Positions 45,601-57,600 of a stretch of 64,000 bases of DNA are shown one piece after another. Origin of the DNA: Proteles cristata cristata. Its lineage: Eukaryota; Chordata; Mammalia; Carnivora; Hyaenidae. The stretch covers positions 186,001-250,000 of the forward strand of contig JAESUZ010000347.1 of the NCBI GenBank assembly GCA_017311185.1, in the 5' to 3' direction. Every line of letters starts with the position of its first letter. Within the stretch, counting starts at the first letter, position 1. The position numbers were made by a program, and so were the translations under genes. Under the pieces are notes generated by a model that saw nothing but the letters and a program-made list of their open reading frames with translations, ran no database searches and was not told the DNA's origin.

Positions 45601-48600
45601 GGGACTTCCTGTCGTGGAGACTTGCTGGTGACATGCTCTCTTAGCTTTTGGCCTGAAAACCTTTTTAGTTTGCCTTTGTATTTGAAGGGTATTTTTGCCA
45701 GATGCAGAAGTCTGAGTTGACAGATTTTTGTTCCCACTCAGCACTTTGAAGGCATCCTTCCATTGTCTTCTGGTCTCCATTGATCTCCTGCTGTCAGCGG
45801 TTCGAGCATGATGCATGCACCTAGGGGTGGTTTTTTCATGGATCCCACTTGGGATTTGCTGAACTTTCTGGATTTGTTACTCGGTTTGTTGCCAAATTTG
45901 AGGTTTTCAGCCATTTGCTCTTCAAATACTTTTCAGTTCTAGCCCAATTTTCTTTCCGTAGGATCATTAATTAGATGTTGTCCCAGGAGTTCTTGAAGGT
46001 TCTGTTCGTTTTTCTGACAATTCTCTGTCTTGAGGTCGTGGAGGCTCTAGTAATCCGTCGTCCAGTAAATTGACTCCTCCTCCTGCATCTCCCTTTGGCT
46101 GACAAGCCCAGCCGGTATTTTCCATTTCAGTTATTGGGTTTTTCTGTCGTAGAATTTCCATTTGATTATATTTTATCGTTTGTTTCTCTGCTGAGACTCT
46201 TGGTCATTCAAGCCTCTACCCTGCGGGCCCCGAAGAGTCGAGCCACAGCTCAGACTCCTCTCCTGGCCGGGTCTCTAGTGCCGACTGCCTGCCGATGCCT
46301 TCCCCAGGGCGCCTGGGTGGTGGAGGGAAGACCTGGCTTTCCCTTTGGTCTTCCTCCTCCTCGGCCCTCTTCCTTGCTTCCTTATAGGTGTGGCTTTCCC
46401 CCTGCTTCCGAGCCAGAAGCCTGAAAACCCGCCTGTGTCCTTCCTGTCCTTCACTCTGTTCCGTCCCTCATCCCAGCCATTAGCAAGGGCCGTCGATGAT
46501 GAGAGCTGGAAGGTGCCCTGCTCTCTGTCCCCAAGTCCTGGCCGTGTCTGAGCCCGTCTCTGGGCTCTCCTTCCTCTTCCCACTTTCAGACTGTCAGTGG
46601 CTTGGCAGCCCCCTGCCCTGAGCCCCTGTGGCCCTGTGTGCCGGCCCTTGTCTCCCTTCCTGTTCTCGCCGTGACCATTTCCTCCCTGCCTGCTGGGCTC
46701 TGGCCTCCCTGGCCTCTCTCGCATCCCCTCCCTGCCTGCCGGCCTCTGTGCTGCTCCTGCTGGCCGCACTCTTCTTTCCCGGCTCTGAGCAGCAGTCTTC
46801 GACTCCTCCTCCGGGCCTCTGCTCACACGTGCTCCTCACAGAGGCCTGTCTGTCCTCCCGACTAGAGCGGCCTCTCCCGTGCTTCCCCTCTTCCTTTCCT
46901 GCCATGGCGCTGACCTCGACCTGTGCCTCCTTCTCATCTGTTAACTTTCTCTCCCCCATTTGATGCTGAGGTCCTCGATGCCAGGAACCTTGTCTTTGTT
47001 TTTCACTGTTGTGTTCTGAGTGCCCAGGGTGGAGCCGGTGCATAGGACTGGAGAGTGAGCGAGTGAGTATTCTTGGCACCCACCTAGTGCCCAGCATCAT
47101 AGACACTCGCTATCATTACAGACACAGGAGCATCGTTCTTCACTTCCGGCTTTCTTCTGTGAGGCTTCAACGTTGGAATTGATTTCAAAAGTAGAAATAA
47201 ACTTTCCAGACATGGCCATGACTTTTGCTTGCATCAAACTCTTACACGTGTCATCCAGTCTTATCATGTACACAAAGCTTTGCTTTTGCTTGGCCACTTT
47301 TGTCATTTTACTTGACATCTGCGAGGGCAGTACAAATTTCCTCCCAGGAGAGCAAAATAACAAAAGAAGTTTGGTTCACAAGGAACAGTTTCTACATTTA
47401 GTGAGTGTTGGGGCACCTGGTTGGCTCAGTCAGTTGGGTGTCCGACTTCGGCTCAGGTCATGATCTCACGGTTCGTGGGTTCGAGCCCCGTTTCAGGCTC
47501 TGTGCTGACAGCTCAGAGCCTGGAGCCTGCTTCCGATTCTGTGACTCCCTCTCTCTCTGACCCTCCCCTGCTCATGCTGTCTCTCTCTCCCTCTGTCAGA
47601 AATAAATAAAACATTACAAAGGTTAAAAAAAAAAATTTAGTGTTGTCGTAATGTTTTCTGATATATATGTGGCCCGAGTAGTGACACTCATCGTTTTTTT
47701 TAAACCTCTGTTGTTTTCTGCTTGTTTTAGGTCGCAAAGGAGTTTGGCTTCCAAAATAATGGCTTCTCCGTTTACATCAATAGAAACAAGACTGGAGAGA
47801 TAACTGCATCATCTACCAAATCCCTGAGTCTGCTCAAAATCAAGTAAGTGCCTTGGGGGGATGACAGGGAGGGGAGGGAGTGACCCCAGTGGCCCACCGA
47901 TTGCCCATTCCTTCTAATGCCACCGTGCACTGGCCAGCGCATAGGTGAGTGTGTTTCTTGCCGGGATTTCGGCAGTCGCACTGAATCTGCTCTTCCTCTT
48001 GTGCTGAGCTGATTGACTTGCAGATTCTGAGCTGTGTGTCACTGAGGAGAGAGAGTTATGGGTTTGGGGTGTGCATGCAGCTGCACACTCAGCTCCTTCT
48101 TTGCAGAGAAGGACCTTGAATGTAGCCATGTGGAGCTCCGCCTCAGGGCTACTTGGCAGGTAGGAGGGGCCGTCGCCCACGCTGTATTTCTTGGTGGCAT
48201 GACCCCCTCGAGCTCCTTAGTGCTGCTGTCATGTCAGGAGGGTTTCCAGGATGTAAGACTCTTATTGCGGCCGATGCCTGTTCTTGTAGTTTAATTGGAG
48301 CCCAGCCACATCCATGATGTGCTGTAAGGGTATAGCTGAGTGATTGTGACAGACGGCATGGCCCATGAAGCCAAGAATATTTACTGTTTGGCTCTTTGCA
48401 GAGGAAGTTCGCTGACTCCTGTCTGAACTGTCGGGGCATACCTGCTCATGTGTCAGCGATTTCCGTCCTCAGTGGTGAGCTTGGAGCTCTCCTGTCGGGG
48501 CTGCAGGCGTGTGGCTGCTGTGGTGATCGAGCTGGCTTTGCTGGCAGTCAGCCTTGTGTCTATTTACCAGTTAGAATAATAGGCTATTTTGACAATTGTG

Positions 48601-51600
48601 TGATCATTTTTAGGATCACAAATTAGTTCATCTAAGAGAAAAAATATGCAATTATAGCATGCATTCATTCATTCATTCCTCAGCAAATATTTGTTGGGTA
48701 CCTGCCACTCGCCTATTTCTGTAATTAGCTAAAGCCTTTCATTGTTGTTGATGTGCATTTCCCGCAGGGGTGAGAGGTCGTCCTTCCTCTCAGCTTGTAA
48801 AGGGCTTTTGCATCTTGAGAATCACTTGTAAGCGTCCCATGGTTTGCATTCATCTGGACAAGTTGCTAACCACCCTGGGCCTCGCCACCTTGGTCTGCAC
48901 GTGGGTAGCAGTGCTGCCTTCACGTGGCTACGCGGTGCTTGCCCACGGCGGACGTGCGGGTGACACCTGTGTTATTGAAAACTGTTTTGAGAGTGGATAC
49001 AAGCAAGGGAGGTTACGGAGTGAAACACCTTTGAGAGAAAGTCCTCAAACTGTAGTGTCGTCATAGTTGTGCTGTCCCAGGGGTGGGACCCCAGGGGTGG
49101 GACAACTTGGCCATCCTGAGGGGTCACTCGGAGGGGATATCTTTGCGAGTCACCCTTGGGTGTATCTTTCCAGTGATAGTTGTATTGTCCAGCTTGGGTC
49201 TGACCTTGAGGACTTACGTTCTGTCTTACCTGATGCAGGTCTTTGGGCAGGAGTGACAGTCCTCTCCTTGACCTTGACCTCTCTGCTTCTTCTGGCCTCT
49301 GGGGTTGTGATCTAGTTTGCTGGATTCTGTTGTTTGTATCCGATCCTTTTTTCACTCCGGCTGCTTTTATGATCTGTGTCTCGGGTCCTGGTTTCTGCCT
49401 GACCTGTCCGGGTATGGATTCTTGTTCGTTTAATCTTGCCTGATGAATGTTGTTTCCTATACCTGCAGATCAGGCCTGCAGAATTTGTGGCCATTATCTC
49501 TTTAAATGTCACTTCTCCCCAGTTCTCATTTTTATTTCAATGATTACATTTTTCATTTTTAAAACAATTTTTTAAAATATTATTATCAAGACAGAAACAC
49601 AGCATGAGTGGGGGAGGGGTCAGAGAGAGAGGGAGACACAGAATCTGAAATAGGCTCCAGACTCTGAGTTGTCAGCACAGAGCCTGACGCGGGGCTCGTA
49701 CCCACGAACCGTGAGATCATGACCTGAGCCGAAGTCGGACGCTCAACCGACTGAGGCACCCAGGCGCCTCACATTTTTCATTTTTTTTTTTAACGTTTTA
49801 TTTATTTCTAGGAGAGAGAGAGAGAGAGACAGCGTGAGCAGGGGAGGGTCAGAGAGAGAGGGAGTCACAGACTGAAACAGGCTCCAGGCTCTGAGCTGGC
49901 AGTCAGCACAGAGCCCGACGCGGGGCTCGAACCCACGAACCGCGAGATCATGACCTGAGTGAAAGTCGGACGCTTAACCGACTAAGCCACCCAGGCGCCC
50001 CACATTTTTCATTTTTAAAATACTTGATTTGATTTCTTTTCAGAGGCAGCTGTTAGCAACATGTGCTCGTGGGGGCCGTGCTGCTCTCACACCAGCCTCC
50101 AGGCTTCCGGTGAGGAGCGTCGGGCTCCCCGGGGGCTCTGCCTCGGCCTGTCACCCGCACGTGCGATGCATTCCTCTTGAGTCATGGGGTGCCTGCCGTC
50201 TGTCTCCCCCGTGTGGAACGGGGTGCGCTGTTGCTGGAGCTGTCCGCGCTTGCCTGGCCTGTGTGTACGGGGGACTCGGGAGGACATACCGGGCCTGCGG
50301 CGCTGCCACCCTGTTTCCCTGACGCCCTTGTCGTTGGAGCGTTCTTGCTGCTCGTGCTTTTTCCATCTCCTTTCTGTTGAACGTTCTGTGGCGGTTTGCA
50401 TTCCAGGTTGTGTAATTCCAGGTCTGAAGTCCTCCGTCCTCTAATTCTGGTATTGTTGTCTCTGCCCACTGGTGCGCGTGGTGGCTGGGTTCTCTCCATT
50501 TGGTGACCCCTTTTTGAGAGCTTGTAATTGACCAAACTTGGTCTTGGGGCGCCCTGGAGGGCTGTAGGGGAGGAGGCCTGCGCTTGCTTCTGTTGGCGCA
50601 AGGCGGCCAGTGCACCCGGCGGGCCTTTGAGTTCATTTCTGCCTTGGGGCTTCCTGAGCCAGGTGGCAGCCCTGGTCCCCCCCCCTCCCCGAACCCCGGG
50701 TGCGTGCGGCAAGCAGGCCTTTGGTTTCAGACTCTCAGAGTGACCACGGCATAGTGGGTGGAGGAGGACAGGATTCCTCCTTGGTTTCTGCTTTCAGCCG
50801 GTGATTTCTCCCAGCTGTGGAGACGCCTGGCCTTATGTGGCCTTTCAGGCCGGGCAGCCCGCTCCGGGCAGGCAGGCTCAAGGCCGCGCCTCCTGTTGCC
50901 CAGAGAGTGACGGTGTAAGCCAAGCCTGTCGTGCAGCGTTCTCTCCCTGTTCTGGTTTCAGTTATTGTGGGCCGTTGAGACCCCGGGGGAGCCTGTACTG
51001 TGTCCAGAGCTCCGCGGCGCGTGTTGGAGCAGGTCTTTCAGAGCCGAAGCGGCGGCTGAACCGAGAATTCTGCAGCTGGGGGTGTTGAGGGATGTCCGGC
51101 CCCTTGCTAGAAACAGAGGCCTCTAGTTGGAGTTTGGCAGGTGTATCGCCCCTGGGTCAGGGAGGGGGCAGAGGGGAGAAGTGACCTGCCACAGGGCTGT
51201 AGCCAAGTCTCTTAGTGGCCCATGTCCCTGTGCTTGAGCCCTGCTCGCCCTTGCTCGGTCTGTGGGGTCAGCGGCGCAGCAGGCTCTCCCTTCCGTCTTC
51301 GGGAGCTCGGGGTTTACCACATGTAGTGCCGTGTCTGGACGCTGCGTGTGAGTGGGCATGTCCCATGCCTCGGGCCTGGGGGCTTGGCTGTGCTACCCAG
51401 GTCCCGCAGTGAGTCAGCCGTGTGAGTGGCTAAAGATAAGAGAGCATAACTTACTTGGCAAATGATAGTCAAACTCTGCTGTTTGAAATGTGAATTGTGC
51501 AGCCTCTTTGGAGAGTGGTAGCTTCAGTGGCTTTAGAAACCAACGGAAACCCTCCTCGTGGGGCCATGCTTGCAAATGTGCCCTGTGGAAGTAAAGCCAC

Positions 51601-54600
51601 ACAGCTGCCTGCCTTTGGTTACTTCCTCAAGTGCTGTCCATGATGGCACACAGCTGTCAGTGTGGATGCTGTCAGCGTGGGAGTGACAGGGCAAGCTGGG
51701 AGGCGGGCTTCCCGGGGAGTGCAGTCCTTCGAAGCGGTGATCAGACACAGACCATGTCTGGAGGGATCTCAGGTGAGGTATTGAGAAAAGCAGATGCAAA
51801 ATGTACATCTTTGATAACCTCGTTTTTATTAGGCAGTGACATACGTGTCTGTGCACATGTGTGGGGGGATGAGGGTGCACACAGAGAGGAAATGGAAGGC
51901 TGTGTACTAGGTGGACGAGATGGAGGGGTGCTGAATAGTAGACGGTAAGGAATGAACAAAAAAAAAAAAGTGGGAGCCAAGCCCCACGTGAGCAGGGGAG
52001 AAGGCCACCCATAGGACGAGTATACGTGTCTTGACTGCGAGAGAAGTCACGCTTACAGAGCACCTGCTCTGACCTTGAGAGTGGTAGGGACTGTGGACAC
52101 GCTGCATGGGGAGAGCTCTGGGCTCCTAGAATTATTATTAGTTTTTTATTGTTTTTTTTATTTTTGAGAGAGAGAAAGAGTGTGAGCAGGGGAGGGGCAG
52201 AGAGAGAGGGAGACACAGAATCTGAAACAGGCTCCAGGCTCTGAGCTGTCAGCACAGGGCCCATCGTGGAGCTCAAACCCATGAACTGTGAGATCATGGC
52301 CTGAGCTGAAGTCAGACGCTTAACCGACTGAGCCACCCAGACGTGGCCTCCTAGAATTAGAAGACTCACCGTTTGGGCTCTCAGGGAAGCTGAATGCCCG
52401 AGGGCCTCACATGTGACCGCTCTTCCCCCGACAGGCATGGAGATCTGCTGTTCCTCTTCCCTTCGGGCCTCGCGGGGCCCTCGTCAGAAATGGAGATGTC
52501 GGCCCCGCTGGGGTTGAAGGCCTGCGGTGCTCCCAACGTGGTAGAAGATGAGATCGACCAGTACCTCAGCAGGCAGGATGGGAAGATCTACCGAAGCCGC
52601 GACCCCCAGCTGTAAGTGTGCTGGCGCTGCGGGGGGCAGGGCTTGGACGGGCCGCGTTAGAGAGCGGCCTACGAAGTAATGCACGTTCCGGGTTCAACCC
52701 TCTGTGGTTAGGTGACATTTCACTCCAGGTTATCTTCGAAGCTTTTTCCTACCATGTGAGTCTCCAGGTGTGTTGTCACACGTGCTTTAAAAGTTTTCAG
52801 GTGTTTGGAACTAAGAGATCTGGAAGAAGGGAGGGAACTGGCACCGAGCCTTTCCCAAGACACACTCCCGAGACCCTTGCCCGCCATGCTGCGGGCACAG
52901 TGGGGCCAGCGTGCAGAAGGGGGGGGTGACGCCTGGGCACCTGGCAGCGTTAGGTCCGGTCAGGTCCCCTCGTTGACTTACAGTAGGGACATTTCAACAG
53001 CGCATCCACACAGTACGTTCTTCCCATTCTTTTCGGCGCATGTCCATCTGCTGGAGATGCTGCTCCTCGTCCACACGCTTCCCTTCCACCCGGGGTGACA
53101 CAGGACGGCTATGCTTGGGTGCATTTGTGTAGTTTTAGTTTTTTGCAGTTCTTTTAAAGAAACCAGTTAGAGACATGGGAGCTGACCCTCCATGACGTGA
53201 CGTCTGGGGGAAGGCCGTTGTCCCTGCACTAGAGCCTTTGGTGCCACACCGCTCCCTAAGCGTGCTGGGGTGCTGACTCAGCCACACTGGGATTCTAAGT
53301 GCTGCCTTAGCAACTCACAGGGCTTAGATTAAAGAGCCCCAGAGGGTGCTTGGCTGCAGCTAACGTGGGGCTGCTTCACAGCCACAGCCGCCAGCCTGTG
53401 TGCCTCTTCCATTTGCATTTCCTCCCTGGGAGCCCACCCCGGCCCCCCATTATCTGTGGCTTCGGGACTTCATTAGGCATCTCTCACGGGGTGCTGTGTG
53501 CCTCCTGGCCTGCCCTCTGTGAGAGCCTGCCCGTTAGAGCCAGGCCGTCTCTACTCTGAGGTAGAATGCACATGCGTCCGGGAGTTCTGACCCCGCTTAG
53601 AAAAGGACTGGGTTGAGCCTAGAGGGGCAGCCACTTGGCTTTCCCAGCAGCCCATCCCCGCCCTCCTCACTGGGGCACCTTGTGCTGTCACCCCACACGT
53701 GTGGGTCTTCTGAGGCTTCTCTGATGGTTGAAACCCACAGAGCCAGGCATCCTCCGTGCAATTCCCAACATGTGCGCAAAGTGGGTGTCTTCCAGACTGG
53801 AGGGACCTGTGTTCCACGGAGAAGGGTTTTGCCACGTCCACATCCCAGCTTTGTTAGCGTTTACTTAATGTCTGTTGAAATTGATTTTAAGTCCGTTCAC
53901 TTAAGTTTTTATTTGGTGTCATTTTAAGCAGTTAATATCCATAGATTTGATGTTCTGGTGAATTTTTTCTAATAACACATCCAAATAAATATTAAACTAT
54001 TACATTACAGTAAAAATGTTCACATTCCATCTAAAATAATTCTGCACAGCAGGCGCCTGGCTGGCTCAGTAAGCAGAGCGTGCGATTCTTGATCTCGAGG
54101 TCGTGAGTTCAAGCTCCATGTTGGGTGCAGTTAAGTTTACTTAAGTAAACTTATTTAAGTTTACTTAAATAAATAAAAAATAAAGTAATCCCACAAAGGT
54201 GGGGAAAAACTTCTAGGTATGGCATGCACTTTAAATATCAAAAACGTTGGGAGGCAGCAACAGTAAAGTAAGCCTACTAATCACCATGCTTCTGTTGCCT
54301 TGTGCTCTCAGGTGCCGACACGGCCCCCTGGGGAAATGTGTGCACTGTGTTCCGCTAGAGGTGAGAGTGCGCGGCGTAAGTTCCAGGCTGGGGGGAGGGG
54401 CCGCTTCCCAGAGGGTGTTTGGTGCTCACCCTGGGCCTGGCGTTCCCGCTGGTGCAAGCCGCGTGAAGAGGGCCGGCCTGTATTTATGGCAGTGACCTTC
54501 TGGGTGGGTTATGAATGGCTGATGCATTTGTTTTGCTGTGATGAAGGGGTGATGTTCAGGGGCCTCCCCGGACAATCCTTCTAAAACCTGACGCATAGCT

Positions 54601-57600
54601 GGGGCTGGCGTTTTCTGTGCTCATCGTTGTTTTGATTTACTTCTCCCTGAGTTGCCCGTCTTCCTCCTGATTTGTCTTGGTGAGATTGAGAGTTACCGTA
54701 ACAATGCTGACTGGTAGCTGGTTACTGCTGAATTTACAGCAGCAAGGCCAACCTGATTTTCTTCATGAGCCTCCTCTTCATCTTGTGACTTCACCCCCCC
54801 CAAAAAAAATACTTTTCCAAATAGTTACTTGACCTAGAGCATTTTGTATTTACTAGATACTTATTTTAATCTTGGGAAGATAGTTGGTACACAAAGAAAC
54901 CTTTGGTTCTGACCTAGATCGATAGGTGAGAAGCAAGGCCCTGTCCTCTCCTGCTGCCCTTTACGGGGCCTGGCCTGACCCCTGAGCGCGGCAGGCGCGT
55001 GGCTGCCTGCCTCTCGCGCCCACAAGTGCGGGACCACACTGACTGTGTGTGTTTTGGCAGCCGTTCGACGAGGACTACCTGAACCACCTCGAACCTCCTG
55101 TGAAGCACATGTCCTTCCACGCCTACATCCGAAAGCTGACCGGGGGGGCCGACAAGTAAGCAGCCTGAGCACAGTTAGGCTGTGCTGGCGGGACTCCGGC
55201 GGGGGTCCGGCGTGTGGAAGCTCCTTTTGCGTGTCTGGCAGGTTTTACTTAAAGCCCATGAGTAAATGCATGAGGAAAGTAAGGATCGGGGTCTGGGCAC
55301 AGAACATTTGAATTTGTGGCTTTTGCCCTGATTCTAGAAAAGAAACAGGTGGGTGGAGCCTCTGATGTCCTGTCATGATCCAGGCCTGGAGTGGCAGCAG
55401 ATGCCAAACTAGCAGTGGTCACTGGAGGCCCCCAGGGTCTGTCCCTTTTCCCCCAGACACGTGGCGCCCCGGCAGCTTAGTTGTGCGTGAAGGTGCAGGA
55501 GATAAGGCGATGTGATGGGGGTTGGTCGTGGAGAGTGGGCTCATCCTCTGCTTTTCGGAAAACCAGAACCACCCCGTGGTTATCTGGGCTCGCTTGTTCC
55601 ACAGCCCCCATCGGCCCTTTGCCCTGGAGCCTACCTCTTATCAGCTTGATTTCCCGGCTGTCGTCGGGGCTGGTGCAACGGTGCCTCAGCAGGTGCCGGC
55701 CACAGACTCGGCTCCCTGGGTGCAGGCTCAGCTCCGAGTGCAGGCTGGGACAGTGGCTGGGAGCGGCTGACTGAGAGCATTTTGGTGTCTTGTAAGCCAT
55801 GTCAGGTACTTGCCTGTGCGACCCCTTTCCGTTGAGTATATGTTCACCTTCCCAGAAAGTAATGGACTTCCTACCATGATTTTATTATTTCCATCAGTGC
55901 AGCCGGAGGAGAGGGTGGCTGAACCCAAGTCAGCAACATTTTGTGAAGAATGTCCTGTGGCCTGATTGTAGTTTTTTCTCTGACAACCTGCTGACATCCT
56001 AAAAGGAGTTTTTAAAAAAGTTAGACCAGCAGGAAAAAAAACCCAACCAGAAACCCACTCTTGCCTGTCGGTGGGGTAAACCATGAACTTCCTGGACTAG
56101 GGAATGAGTAGAGATTTTGTTGCGCTGAAATCCATCAGCCTTGCGAACGTTTGTAGCTGTCAGCTGACATGCAGACTGGTGGCGGTCACTGCTTCCCAGG
56201 GGCCCGTGGGCCAGCGTGCTGTGGGCCTGTGAAGACAGGATTGCACAGGCAAGTACCTGGACCGTTTGTCAGTGGGAAGCTGGCAAAGGGTCAAGGCACG
56301 TGTGCATGTTCATCCCACGTCCGGGTGGGGCACTGGCTTCCTCACCAGATAGTCTTTATTCCAGCTGAAAGCCAGGGGAAGACGCCTTTGTTACGTACCC
56401 TCGTCCGGGTTCTTCCCTGTGATTCAGAATTTTTTTTACAATCGTCCAAGTACTGAACTCGTGACATAGATGCTGCTGATGGGTTAACGAACCTTAAAAA
56501 CTAGCTTTGTTTCCTCTCAGTGGCACAGGTTAGAGCAGTAGATACTTAACAGTGTCCTTGAAAACCTTCATGGGTGTTAGTGACAGACGCTGAAAACGGA
56601 GACTCGGGGGATAGGTGTGCGGTCCTCCGAGTCGGCGTGTGCAGGACAGAAGTGGGGCCGGTTCTTGGCACGCTCCCTGGGCTACCACCTCCGTACGCTT
56701 CGCTCTTTAGAACGCTCATCAGGAGGTGTAGGATATTTGTCATGTGATTTCCAGTTTTTTGCTAAACTTTTCACTCTTGGAATGTTTAATTAAGTTGCCT
56801 CTTCTTGCTCAGGGGGAAATTTGTTGCTCTGGAGAACATCAGCTGCAAAATTAAATCAGGATGCGAGGGACACCTTCCATGGCCTAACGGCATCTGTACC
56901 AAGTGCCAGCCAAGTGCCATTACGCTGAACAGACAGGTGAGCTCTTTGCTGTGTCCGTCCAGAGAGTGGAAAGCAGTAGGTTTATTTTCACGGCTCAGAA
57001 ATGAACATTTCTAGAAGGGGCCATCCTTGGAGGGAGCTGCCACTGGCAGGGTGCAAGTCCAAGTGCACTTTCAAGTCATACACTGGAAGTGTTATTTGTG
57101 AGATCTCTAGCTGTTTCAGGCGGGGGTGGGGGGGTGGGGGTTGGGAGCATCTTTAGTTTTCTCTTTTGTTGGCTTGTGTGGAAATACAATTTTCTTGGTA
57201 ACTGTTTAAAATGCTCCATGGTTGCAACTTTGCCTTCTGGGAGCTGGTAACCAAACTGTCCTGGAGCCCCCTGGGAGCATCTGCCCAGGCCAGGTGAAGA
57301 AGGGAGCTGGACTCTGGAAGGAGGAGGAGACCAGGGAAAGCTGCATGCAGTAGCCCGGCCTCTTCCCTTCTGGTCTCCACGCTCACCTGGCCTTCCCTGC
57401 ACAGCTGGCCCACGTTTCCTCAGAAGGTTCTCCATGGCCTTTGTGACTGCCTTGGAACGGCTTTCTTTCTCCTCTTTCTTCTCTTCTCTTCCCTTCCCTT
57501 GCCCCCCACCCCTTCTCTTTTTTGAAAACTAATTTTTGTGCCAGAGATTGTGAAAACATGTCTTTTAGGTGAAATCCCAGTAAGATTAATTTGAATTAAT

